The position numbers were made by a program, and so were the translations under genes. A stretch of DNA of 64,000 nucleotides from contig JAPYMA010001053.1 in NCBI GenBank assembly GCA_035041965.1, positions 1-64,000 of the forward strand. The letters are read 5' to 3'. How positions within the stretch are numbered: the first letter of the stretch is position 1; each line of letters begins with the position of its first letter. This DNA is from Anisakis pegreffii (Eukaryota; Nematoda; Chromadorea; Rhabditida; Anisakidae). Below are positions 37,336 through 48,775 of this stretch, in pieces. The notes under the pieces were generated by a model, which saw only the letters and a program-made list of their open reading frames with translations, was not told the DNA's origin and did not search any database.

Positions 37336-37683
37336 TTTTACCGGTACCGGATTAGCTCTTTCAAACAACAGTATCTCTCAACAATATTTTCGATGAGTTC
37401 ATCACTCTAATCTCAATAAATTATTTTAAGAACTACTCAGACAGCTCTTCTTCCTATGAGATTTCATTGTGAGGGATCCTTCAGTTCCCAAGCTTCGCTA
37501 TGGAAAATTTTGATACTTGTGCCATTTTAAAAATTCATAGCTGAAATACGTTGTTAAAATAAGAACCATGAGCGATGCGTATGAAATTCTTGTAATAACT
37601 AAAAATTTCGAGTGACTGGAACTCACCGAAAATATTCCTGAGGGATAATGCTACTTGAAAGAGCTAATCCGGTACCGGTAAAA
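37336..37683. mobile_element. 348-bp MITE with 29-bp perfect terminal inverted repeats
   Basis: The left end begins TTTTACCGGTACCGGATTAG (37336 on) and continues CTCTTTCAA; the right end, 37655-37683, is its exact reverse complement. The ends carry the nested palindrome ACCGGTACCGG. No clear target duplication was seen and no open frame suggests a transposase, so the superfamily is not assigned. Confidence 0.85.
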
Positions 37684-39789
37684 CAATTCAAATCTCTCAT
37701 TGAGAGCACTTGCAAGTTTCATGCTCTCACTTTGCTTATCAACATTTCCAAACATCAATCTGTGTTTTAGATTTCTTCCAAAAAATTACAGTTACAATTT
37801 GATCAATCGGTTTTGTTCACATCCGTATTATCTTCAACGTTCATACCAAAACCGCTGTAAACAATAAAAACTAATTGTGTTTTCCATGCGCATTTCATGA
37901 TTAATATCGGATCAAATAATCGGATATTATAAGAAATTAATCTGCCAGCTGTCACACAGATTTCCTCAAACTGAGGCATGTTTCAAGGGTTGCGCAATGA
38001 AGCACGTCACTCAATCAGGTTTTCTCATCGAATTCCGTAAAAAAGCCACTGCAGACTTGACCGTGATACTGCCCATTGCAATCATTCACAATCCCTGTGT
38101 AATTTATTATTGGAATTTAGCAAACCTTTAAAACCACTAAGTGCATAATCATGAAGGAAAGACGATCATATTTGTGGTATTTTATCCTTAAGCGAAACCT
38201 GCTTAGAGCAAGTTTCTTTTAATCGCAGCAAACGATCCATTGCTCACTCGTTTTCGTTTTGGTTCTTGAGGTTTCGATCTTCTGTTCCGTTTTCTTAACG
38301 CAATTAACCGCAAAGCATCTGATTCATTATGTGAAAATTTGTAAATGGATTTCAAAGAGCATTGCTATTGGGAATAACGAAGAATGAATGGTTTTTAATT
38401 GAAAATATTTCATCATCGTCCATCCATTTTTTTCTATTTACATCCTGTAATTGCTCCTATGAACAATTTAGATGGTTCATAAAAATGATTCAACTTGCTA
38501 TAATATCATCGGATAGAATGCTGCTCCCACAACAATCCCATCCATCATTTAAACTCATTGCGATCCTTCCACTTCAATCAAGCAATACGCATCTTTTGTA
38601 TCGATCTCTTCTTTTTTCCATTGGAATAGTGACCGTCCGCAGTTCCACTGGTCTTGCCGAGACTAATCCATACTAGCATAATCCATGCATGCATTTTTCA
38701 CCGCCAGTATGAGCAACTTTTAACACATTCAGTGTACGACAATGGTTCTCAGCCGTTTGGGGCCAACTGCTTGCTTATGTGGGATTAGATCGCGGCTAGA
38801 TTATTCCGATCTCAGTCCAGGTTCCGCAATATTCAATCACCACTTTCCAGGCAGCGTTCCCTTTCCCACCCCTCCCCCCCTCTTCCTCTCCCACAGATGC
38901 CATTCTCACAAAGTGATAGGCAACATGTGCCCACGTTGCGAAATACTTCTCTTTGATTTGGAAACGATATGCAATTTCATACAATTATGTTGAACGTAAT
39001 CATAATTCAAAATTGCTGATACAAATTAGAAATGTTAAATGAAGATTTATTACAGTTAGAATGCGGATGATGAATAAACTAGTATTCTTAATTGTTTTAC
39101 ATTCAGGAGTGTAAACTTGGCGATCAATCAGAAATGTTTTTGGATTGACATTTGCTATAATTTACTGCAAACTAGTGATACTTGATGACAGATTGATTTC
39201 GAAACTAACAATAAGGTTCATTAAATGCATTGGTTTATTCAACAACGTCAAACTTGCTAACTTGCACCAACTAATTCAGGGTACTTTTCAAAAAGCAATT
39301 ACATTCCATTTAAGCATTGAAATGTTGAGACTGATTCTGTACATGGCGTTGAACAAATGCCTTTGTCTGTATCCAACAAATCATCGAAGATGAATGTGGG
39401 AGGAGTGATGAATTCATCATTTGTGTATGCGTTTGTGACAAAGCCCTTCCAAAACGAGCGTCGTCCAGCAATTGCGTATGCATTCTAGTATGCGTGTATC
39501 CTCACCGTGAGGTTGCTTTGTGAGGTTCGTTGAGAAATCCCTTCATCCTTAACGATTAATTGCTCCTGTTTCAAGTGCCATTACAATGATGCAATTTGCT
39601 TTTTGTATTTAACCACTTGTTTTGCACGAGGGCATTCTGAAGTACCAATGCGGTTGGTAATGTGTTCGCTGAAGCGATTCACTTGGCCGGTCATGTAACG
39701 TTACCAATGAATACGGAATTGTTTCAATTCTCATCCACCTTAACTTGTATATGGTGCAACATTGTCGCAATTAATCCGTTCATCTAACT

Positions 39790-40277
39790 CAGGATTTCCC
39801 AAGCGAGGATCCATGGACCCTATGGGGGTTCGAGAGAGGGTGAGGTGAGAGGGGATTGGAGAGTGGGTGCGATGAGAGATGCGAAAGGGGGTCGGAATTA
39901 GGTTTTATTCTTATCCATTGAAGTGGACGAGGACAGAGCTCAACACGTACAAAAGTCTGAAGTAGGCAAGGATGAACTTTAACGTATATATCTTTGAAAA
40001 GGATTGAACGCACTCCGATGTTATGCATTTATCTATACTACAGATACCCACTGTAGTGGACAAGCAGGCAAACAACCAAACGCATCAACAGCGCCTGCCT
40101 TATCATGTCTGCTAATACTGTGCATAATGGCACCTCGGGTTGCTGCGAGCTCGTCTTCTACTCTCCGTCTTTATGTTTAGCGGGTCCGAGGACGTCTTGA
40201 AATTTCCGTTAAGGGGTCCGGACGCATCTTAAAATTTTCTACGGGGTCTACGGAGCAAATAAAGTTGGGAACCACTG
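39790..40277. mobile_element. 488-bp hAT-like MITE with 8-bp target duplication
   Basis: ATCTAACT at 39782-39789 and 40278-40285 flanks the element. Left end CAGGATTTCCCAAGCG, right end GTTGGGAACCACTG (reverse complement CAGTGGTTCCCAAC), so the ends are imperfect inverted repeats of hAT type. The inside is non-coding, with a GAGAGGGTGAGGTGAGAGGG-like purine tract on the left. Confidence 0.88.
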
Positions 40278-40462
40278 ATCTAACTGGTTGGTCAAAATGA
40301 CATAAGTTGCTGAAGGAAACAATAAAGTGGAATAAATTTTGATTGATCCATTCATTCCCTTTGCTTACTTTTTTATTAATGAACATTCTTTGTTCAAGAA
40401 AGGAGTTGAGGCGTAAAAGTATACTGACGACAATTATCGCTCACTTCCATGCGCTTTGATGT

Positions 40463-41010
40463 TCATCGTAATCCCTTGGAGTGAATGATTTGAACGTATT
40501 TTAGTATGAAATCGAATCGCTTTTCCATTTTTTCGCGGAATTCTTGGATTTGCTGAACTCTCCAATACCGTGTGATTAAAGTTTCTACTGACATTTGATC
40601 CTGCGTGAAGACAGGAAAACATGCCTCGATACCATCATCGTTTTCCTTCATGGCATCAGTGCTGCTCGTCAATTCATCCAATTTGATAAGTTGTGCTCTG
40701 TGCTTTGCCAGATTTGTTGCCTGAATTGTCTTTAGAATTGTTTACAGCTTTCAGTTTTCCATTTCTTCGTTGAATTGACATTCGCTTTGTACAAACTCGT
40801 GAGCGTTTTGCTCTAGTTCTCCATTCCATGCGCTTAATTTGCTTCATTCCCCAGACATCGAGAATGTAAACTGCTTTTGCTTCTATCATCTCCTTAATTC
40901 CGAGGTTCTACTTCGTTGTGTTGTGTGATTCCATCCGAAAATAATTTTTGACATTGCCGCAATACAGCAGTGGTCTTTTTTGCGTTTCGACGGCCTGAGA
41001 TTCTACTCAT
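40463..41010 (-). pseudogene. Broken coiled-coil protein gene, intronless
   Basis: Protein-like sequence runs through two frames without introns. It starts MSRISGRRNAKKTTAVLRQC, meets a stop after HNEVEPRN, and continues in another frame as KEMIEAKAVYILDVWGMKQI. A third stretch has NGELEQNAHEFVQSECQFNE, two close stops, then KTIQATNLAKHRAQLIKLDE and a helical tail with RVQQIQEFREKMEKRFDFI. At least one frameshift and two stops separate parts that look like one charged helical protein. The lack of introns suggests a processed copy. The parent family was not recognised. A short-intron gene is the less likely alternative. Confidence 0.5.
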
Positions 41011-43821
41011 CTCCGTAGTATTTTACATAGTTTGATCTATTATAATTAAATATTATAGTGGGATGAATGAAACCGACATACTGGCAAGGAAGCAAACATT
41101 CTTCGATTAATTAAGCAGTAAACAGTTTTGATCAATCAAATCAATTTCATAAACAACGCCAATTTCATTGATCTAATCTATTGACTAGTTGTAAACAGTA
41201 GTTGAGCAAACGTTGTATTTCATTTTTGAACGAATCTTCTCGTTATCCTAAAACATTATGCAGCTTTTTTCAAATGATTCAATAATTCAGTGAATGAAAA
41301 GACTTAGTACTTATTGGAAGAACTCCCATGGTATATTGATATGATTGTGGAAGTGTCGTATTCTCACATTTATCGCTAAATATCAAATCTGTAAAATTTC
41401 TTCCCTCTGAAGAATCCCAAATAAAACTGGCATTCTATGTTTGATTGAAATTAATGTTAACTGACATAATCAGTGAATGCGATCATTCTCTGTGTCAAAC
41501 AAAGGTATTTGAACAGCAATTCAAACATACATCCCATCCCGTTTTAATTTGGAAGTGAAAATTTTTGCAATTGGGAGAAATCGTTTGTTGATCAAAAAAT
41601 GAATTCAAGATTTGAATGAAGTGCTTCGTTGATGTTATCTCATATCGTAACAGATGTTTTCCTTCTTTTACAGTCATCGTTTACAACGCATTATTTTTTT
41701 TAAATCGAACTGTTGAAGTCAAGGAACGCTTATCTCATACTTTAACCTGTATTATCGGGGAAAATGTTTCCGATTTGTATCAGTATCTGCGAATCAACTT
41801 GACAGTCGGAACCAATTCGATAAAATTTCTAAGTGCCTAAATTCAATAATCTAGTTGCAGAAAGATGAGAATTTCATCGCTTATATTGTACTTTTCATCA
41901 GTTGTAGAATGCATCAAACCTGTGAATGTGGAACATTGAGAAATGAGCGCAAATATTCATTTTTGAAACATTGAAGGTGCGTATCGTCAGTAATGATAGT
42001 CGCAAAGCGGCCTTGACAACGCACTTGCACCAGTCAATCACTCTCGACGTTCCATTGTATCAAACGATATTGCTCTAATCACAGACATATCAATTGATAT
42101 CACCTTTTACTGTCTCACTATCATCACTACATTTCTACACAGCACTTTCCATGATCGCGGATTCATCCTTCCTGTGTCACTTCACGTTCATTCTTGCATA
42201 TTATTTACTAAGATACAGCTTCATGTAGGCATATTTTACTATTGCGCGAAACTGTTCTGTCGACGGACTAAGTTCCTATCACACAACCTCAATTGATTCA
42301 CGCCATCACCAAAACAATTCCAGGTTATCTTTGAACGTGATACCAAATCTCAACAATTCAAAAATTAGTTGTATTTGCCAATGAAATCTGAGTTGTTTAT
42401 TGTGTTTGCGATAATTGCAATTGAACTCAATGCAACGTTTGTGGTCAAGTGATGATGAATGAAAGCTCTGCGTTTATCATTCACACTTTTGTTGTGCAGC
42501 CGATTGCAAACATTTCTTGTTCATAGATGTGAATTCTCGCTTAGAATTTGTTCAGTTGAGTTTCATTTCAAGTTGAAACTTGTGCTTGTCCGTCGAAACG
42601 AAATGATAAAGACACATCAAAAAGAAGATCGAATAACCCAAACAGAAAACGATTCTTATGCGAAAATAATTGGGTTATGAATCACTGTGCGTAATCAATG
42701 AACAATTCACTCATTCTCTAATCTAATCTACGTTTCACAACATTTGAAGGAAACTGTTTAATATCACAGACTCCATTTTTACAACGGATATTTGAATTGA
42801 TTACTCATCAAAATTGGCTAACCTGTGATTACTAACACAATTGATACTGTCCAGAAAGCTGAACAAGCAACTCTGTTCATGAATGTGAATTCGATTTAGT
42901 TGATTCATTATTCGACTTTGATTGAAACCTGCTGACGCAAACTCGTCACTGGTTTGTGTTGGGTGCTGCGGAATGTTTGTGAATAACAAATATGCGTAAT
43001 TCGTCAAACGCTACGTGCTGATAGCCGTACCTGAAGTCATAATCAACTCATCAAGATTGTTTTAATGTTATCAAATAAACTGTTCTGCTTGGAAATGAAA
43101 AATTTGATCACAAAGAAATTTTAGGATGTGGAATGCACATTGAACACTGTTGCTGCTATCCTCCACTGAGCGTAGTGGTGTTTATATCTTGTCTATCCAT
43201 GAGCATATTATTAAAACAGCTATTGGCAGTCCAATGACTGAGATAAAAATTTAAAAAAAAACAAAAGAAGTAAAGAACAGGACGGCTCCGAAGGTAAAGC
43301 GCGTAAAGTACGGTTTTTATTACAGTGTCTGTGTTTGTCTTAGCTGAGATTTATTTCAGTCCATTTGAATGGCCAGATTCGCCCACGTGAATCTGTTTAT
43401 CACTAATGGTCGAAGATGTAACAATTCATTGTATAGCTGAGAGCAGTTCTCTGTATAATAAATGCTTCAGCCCTTGCAAATATATCAAAGAACGGTTCCG
43501 ATGAAGCAAATAAACCGGTTTAGGTGGAATGAAATAATTTGTTCTATTGCGTGTTATCATTAACAGAAATATCAACAAACCTCCTCCAATATAAATTATT
43601 GTGATTTCTAGTTTGATAATAGCAGCACTGAGAGGATTATTTGCTGGTGCAAGTATGTTGACGTATCATTGTTAGGCTTTCTGAGTGTGATGTTTTCAAT
43701 AATCAGTTGTCTATGAGTTTGCATATTTGAATGCCTTTTGATAAGCGTTTTGTTCGATCGATTCGCCACAGTGGTAAAAAAAAATTGCTGAAATAAGCTG
43801 CATATGTTACTTGTTTCAGTG
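41011..43821. other. Intergenic stretch
   Basis: About 2.8 kb of AT-rich sequence with no gene, RNA or repeat I can support. Confidence 0.5.
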
Positions 43822-45813
43822 ATGTATTCCCCGTGGATAGTAGCGGTCATTCTCACGGATTTATGCCATGGTAAAGCACTCACAAGCAGTAAGTAGGCAG
43901 CTCGTTCACTGCATCTTTTTGTGAATGATTCATTCTGTTCATGAACACTTCAAATCTTTTATCACCTTTGGCACGTACAGCGCCACAAATTTCAATGTCA
44001 GTGGAACTGAAATGATTGCATTCAATGGATTATCCGTCAGTGTTTGCTGCACAGTGAAGATGGTATTTTATGCATTTGTTTTCGCAATATTACAGAAGAA
44101 TCGATAATGGATGAGACGGTGTTCAGCAATCCATTATCATTCGATTATAATTTCGACGATGATGTGAGAAAACCAGCTGACATTTACGACGTTTATGATG
44201 AACTCGTACCGCATTTACCGGGATTCGTTCTTCACAAAAATGGAAAAGATATTGGATATGCGCGGGTTTGGTTTTCCTCTAGCCAACAATTTTCGATCTG
44301 TTAGAATGCCAACGCACGATTTTTTGGTAATCAAATGAATCATGCGAAATTTTGATCAAAACGAAGTTCCAATATCGTTCGGTTGTTAAAATTATATTAT
44401 TGTGCCAAGTTAATGCAATTAAAGGTTCCAATAGTGACGAGAAGATTATCAACGTGGTCCACTCCACCGCCAAGGCATCGTAAATATGAGAATTACGATG
44501 CATGGACACCAGCCTATTACAGAACATCAAGACCAAAGCCTCAAGTAAGGCCTCTGTCATCAAAGTCACGTTCAACTGATCCGAAAGCACTCCATCAAAA
44601 AGCCAACAGGTCTGTTTTTTATCACCGTTTACTCGTTTTGTTAAGGATAGAATTAAACGAGAAATTGTTCGACGATTTTGTGAATTTAAATATTACGTTA
44701 TCATCTGCGTGCCTCGCAACAAGACGCAACATTAGGTGATCGAGGATGTTCAGTAAAAGCAATCCATCAAGTAGTAAAATGCATAGAATAAGCACTTCAT
44801 TCGCAACGTGTTGTGATTATTTTTTGATTTTCATCTGGAATATAAACCAGTTTCCACTGATAAACATTAACGCTTCTGTAGAGTTTATGCAAAGAGATTA
44901 CATTCCAAAACGGTACTTTAAAAAATGCAAATTGTGCGCTCAATTTCTTTATATTGGGTGTGATTTCTTTACGCAGCAACTAATTACTTTTTTTAAAATT
45001 TTGGGTGTGCCGACTAGAAAAGTAATGAACTTCCGACCAGATATGTCGAGTAAGTTTTCGATCGCACGCAATTTGCAGTCTGAATGAAGTGGTCATAAAT
45101 ATTAATGATTGATGAGGAGAGAGTTTTTCCACGAAAACAAGTGCGATTACTTATGGTTCATCGAATGTATGAAATTTTTGACTTATGAAGGTTTAAAAAA
45201 ATTGACAACTAGAGAGTAGTTTTTCGCTAGCGAATACTTTATTTCTAGGCTGATCCATATTACGATTCAGATCAAGTTTACGATTTTGAGAGCATCTCTT
45301 TTCGTGATGTTTTCAGCGACAACTAAGCGAATGCTCATGTGACATTCTCCAAAACTTTTTTCATTACTATTTTCGAGATGTTCGCTCTTCTTTGCTGTGT
45401 TGAACTAGGAGTTCTCAACAAAACTACGAGTTCTTTAGACGTTACTAAATTTCAGTCGACGTACCGCCAGCGTCACAACTCCACATACAACCACCTTCCG
45501 AACAACTACACCACGCACTACACACAGACCATTTAAACAGGCATCTAAGAAATTAACAACATTAAAACCAAGTACGATGAAAAAAACACCAACCACAAAG
45601 AGAGTGCACACTGTGAAGCCCGTATCAACAACTCGAAAACTTACGACCAGAATGCCATTCCGTGCTCAACGCATGAATCGAAGTAAAATGTTAAACGACT
45701 CAAAGACGTCCAGGTCATCAGTCCCTACCACATCCCACCATCCAATAACAACCACCCAGAAAACTACGACAACAATCAGAACTACAAAGTTATCACAAAG
45801 GTTATCGCACTAA
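43822..45813 (+). CDS. Secreted Thr/Lys/Arg-rich protein, unknown family
   Basis: Four exons keep one frame: 43822-43888, 44096-44265, 44425-44609, 45456-45813; 259 residues. The start MYSPWIVAVILTDLCHG is a signal peptide. The N-terminal third is acidic and aromatic (FDYNFDDDVRKPADIYDVYD). A Pro/Tyr/Arg linker follows (STPPPRHRKYENYDAW). The last 120 residues are very rich in Thr, Lys, Arg and Ser, with runs such as TTTFRTTTPRTTHRP and TTTQKTTTTIRTTK, as in heavily O-glycosylated secreted proteins. Donors are GTAAGT, GTTTGG and GTCTGT, acceptors ATTACAG, AATTAAAG and AAATTTCAG. A second ending is possible: a GTAAGG donor at 44545 joins in phase 0 to 45249-45326 and gives an acidic tail (DPYYDSDQVYDFE) instead. 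AATAAA lies at 45908. The family is not recognised; a cuticle or surface role is a guess. Confidence 0.7.
45249..45326 (+). other. Alternative last exon of the Thr-rich secreted protein gene
   Basis: Begins after TTTCTAG and reads ADPYYDSDQVYDFESISF, with a stop at 45324-45326. It fits phase 0, which matches a GTAAGG donor 65 bp inside exon 3 (after 44544). It resembles the acidic, Tyr/Asp-rich part of exon 2 in composition. It does not fit the phase-2 end of the long exon 3. Confidence 0.45.
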
Positions 45814-45907
45814 AGTGCTTATCAACAAATTTGTTGTTTCGTGGCAGTTGTTTAATTGAGTTTTTTCCTCAACAACTTTACAATCAAACATCAATTTTTG
45901 TGCTTGA

Positions 45908-45913
45908 AATAAA
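45908..45913 (+). promoter_or_regulatory. Poly(A) signal of the Thr-rich protein gene
   Basis: AATAAA 95 bp after the stop codon at 45811-45813. Confidence 0.6.
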
Positions 45914-47238
45914 GAGATTGAAGTGATTAATTCTCATTGCAACGCAATTCGGGTTGCCGCTCAGACTGAAGCATTGCAATGGATAAAGGAATTTTCTTAT
46001 GGAAAAAAAAAGAACCTGTTGTCATGGCGTTTGCTCATTGAAAATTGGGTTAGTCTGATGTTCCCTGAGACCATCTGACGGAGAATGATTGATTGTTGAT
46101 TGATTTGTGCGTGAAGTAATTTCACGTTTCAAGGAAAAAAAAGGACTCATCGTGATTTTATTGACAAGAGTAACCGATCAACGTGTCACTATTTCACTAT
46201 CACACCTATTCATTTTCAGTGAACGTTTGCAACATGCACATAGCTTCGTCGTTGCATCTTGACTTTTTTTTGATGAAGTAATTCAAACAAAAAAAAAATT
46301 TAGAAGCTACCGCAAGAAAGAAAATAACAATTTGGTTATGGGTATCAATGAACATAAACAGCATTAAACAACTGTTTTTGTGTATGCGTTTCTTGCCATC
46401 TATTAAATATGCTAAATTCTGATAAGGTCGCTTTGTTCAATAAAGTATTTACAATGAAAGAGATGAGTGGAATACATTTTCTGTTCAGCCGAACGGAAAG
46501 AATCTTATGTTTTCATGATTTTATTTAATCTTATGATTTCATTTATTGTGCTGAACGAATCTTGGAATGCGTTCACGAAGTAATGAAGGAAACTTTGCAT
46601 GGCTATATTCATTGGGAGAAATCCAGTGCCAATGAGCTGCAGTGTTATTGTTTTATGCTGAAGTTATTTTATGCTTCCAAAACATAAGACTAAAACAGTG
46701 AGTTGTGTCGCGAACTCAGCAAATTAAACTCGCTGCAAGAATTCCAGTCGAACCTGCTACACAATCCAATTCCAAATTCCCAATGATCAGAAACCCACAA
46801 ACACGTTCGATCCGAAGAAAATGAAGTTGCTACTAGATTGTAAAGTGTCTGACTCAAAGGTGGAGGTAGTAATTACCCCTAGCAATTTGCACTGGAGGTA
46901 GTTATGTTGTCCTGACAGACAAAAAATGACGTTTGGCAGCCGTAGAGGTATGTCGTGTGTGTTAAAGTTATGACGACGTGGCGATGAGAGTTATGATATC
47001 AATTAAATTGTGCAGCGGGTTTGACTGGAAATTTCGAAGTTATTGTGCAGCAAGTTTGATGAATCTATGAATTTGTGAGTTTCTGATGAGCGTTAGAGGT
47101 TTAGAATTGAAGTGTGTTTGCTTTAGAAGTGAGTTTGACTGCTTTCTTGCAGTGAGTTTGATTCGCGGGGTTCGCAACAAGGTGACACCAATGTGAAGCT
47201 GTTTTTGTTAATTCGCAGGATCTGACTACCAGTTTCAG
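45914..47238. other. Intergenic stretch
   Basis: No coding exon supported. GTGCAGCGGGTTTGA-like and GTGAGTTTGA motifs recur loosely at 47015-47165. An upstream exon of the next gene may lie here but was not found. Confidence 0.45.
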
Positions 47239-48775
47239 ATTTGAGCCTCTGTCTACCGCAAGGTCGGCATCAATCGCTGACCATGGATGAGAGAGCTCAA
47301 CTTCGTGCTCACGTTGATCAACGGTACAGTTTCATAAGATTGAATCAATGAAGTGATTTCCAGAGATCACTCGAAAAAGAGCAAAAGTGCGAAAGCAGCA
47401 GCAAAAGGAACACAACCGAAAGTTGAATCGCCAGTGAATAAAAAGAAGGCTCGATCGATTGCAGCACACCCAGTGCTTAAACCACCCATAATACATTCGG
47501 GTGATGGGCCTTATCGAGGTGCTTAACGTTGCCCTTTTCAGACTTTTATTTGCACCTGATGCATTAGAATATTCATTGCAACATTTTAAGTGTGGGTATA
47601 ACTCACTATCAGTTTAACGATCGAAATATAATCATGATATACGATAAACACACCGAGTCAAATCTTTGTCATCGCAGTTGGTGTGAGAGGTAGATCAACG
47701 GGTTAGTGGGACGACTAATAGCGATAGCAAATGAACACGGATTTTGCGTTTAATTGGGTTGTGTGCTATCCTTAAAGGCAATTTGTGAGGTTGATGGCAA
47801 ACAATTCAACTCATGATTAGAGCATAACAGCCATTTCAGTTCTTTTATTTTGCTCAATGAATGGGTAACCACCGTGGATGAATATCGATTGAGAGCGTCT
47901 GTAGTGACGTCTACAGCTGGAAAGAAGTAGTCAGTTTCAGAGAATGCGAAGATACTGAACGAAAATTTGAGAAACGTTAATTCAACTGCTTTAGTTTTAA
48001 TGAAATCGAATTCTCAGCTGGCAGAAAAGAACCAAATGAAATTTCAAAATGATTGATTTTTACAGTTATTGTTCGGCTATTGCTGGGAATCATGATGAGG
48101 AAACATTAGGGATCGAAAATGAAATTTTGCTATTTAATATTTGTAATAAGTACATTAGCCGTGAACATTAGCATTAAGAAAAAAGTCTGGTTGATGTCTA
48201 CTTTACAAGATTGATCTTCAATATTTAGATCTGCGATGGACTGTGCTGATTTGTTTCTGACCATTTCATTTGTATGCAGAGCACATAATTTTGTAGTGTT
48301 TTAACCACACTGAAAAAAACAACGTCGATTCAAAGATAATCGAACTGCAACATCATCTGCATATTGGCTTCGTTAAATCATGCATATTTATTATCACATA
48401 TCAATGTTCCACTTCAGGTCCAACGTTCAACTGCCGAGTGTTGATTCCAGCACGAGACGGCAAGCCATCTAAGTATACAGACAAATCATGTGTTCTCATT
48501 TTTCCGGGATTTCCAGCCGACAAATCATGTCGTTGCACGTACGAAGTTAGTATCTGATGTTGACCGATTAGTTCGATTAATGATAGCATATTGGCTTCGT
48601 TAAATAATGCATCAGTTCACCTACGCAAGCAAACTTCACTGATTCGTGAAAAAATTTTGAAAGATTCGTGAAAATTTTGAAACAAATTGCACTATCGCTA
48701 ATTCGATTCCAGGTGTCAGGTCGTGACGCAAGTGGCTGTGCTACAGGATATGTGTATACTTGCAGTAAAAAATGA
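47239..48775 (+). CDS. Basic N-terminal region plus Cys-containing C-terminal domain, unknown
   Basis: Exons: 47239-47323, 47364-47518, 48418-48545, 48713-48775; all three junctions agree in phase. From ATG 47283 the product is 128 residues. It opens MDERAQLRAHVDQR, followed by a Lys/Ala-rich segment (HSKKSKSAKAAAKGTQPK, NKKKARSIAAHP), then HSGDGPYRGPTFNCRVLIPA and the cysteine part SCVLIFPGFPADKSCRCTYE with SGRDASGCATGYVYTCSKK at the end. Six cysteines sit in the last 60 residues. The reading frame stays open upstream of the ATG to the acceptor at 47238, so a further 5' exon, possibly with a signal peptide, is likely. The C-terminal part looks like a small disulphide-bonded extracellular domain, but I do not recognise the family. 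Confidence 0.6.
48359..48612. repeat. 27-bp direct repeats on both sides of one exon
   Basis: GCATATTGGCTTCGTTAAAT at 48359 is followed by CATGCAT; the same 20 bases at 48586 are followed by AATGCAT (26 of 27 identical). They bracket the Cys-domain exon 48418-48545. Confidence 0.8.

Larger units (their letters stand above)
35778..40462. other. Gene-poor region with inserted elements
   Basis: No coding exon is supported. It contains inverted-repeat elements at 37336-37683 and 39790-40277. A sequence at 38742 starts like a hAT end (ATGGTTCTCAGCCGTTTGGGG) but no partner end was found. Confidence 0.5.

Noticed and set aside
38742..38993. Open frame starting with a hAT-like end (GGTTCTCAGCCGTTTGGGG)
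   Set aside because: Only one transposon-like end is present, no partner end or target duplication was found, and the protein reading is low-complexity.
44279..44590. 103-codon minus-strand frame
   Set aside because: Antisense to exon 3 of the Thr-rich gene, which has splice sites and phase support on the plus strand.
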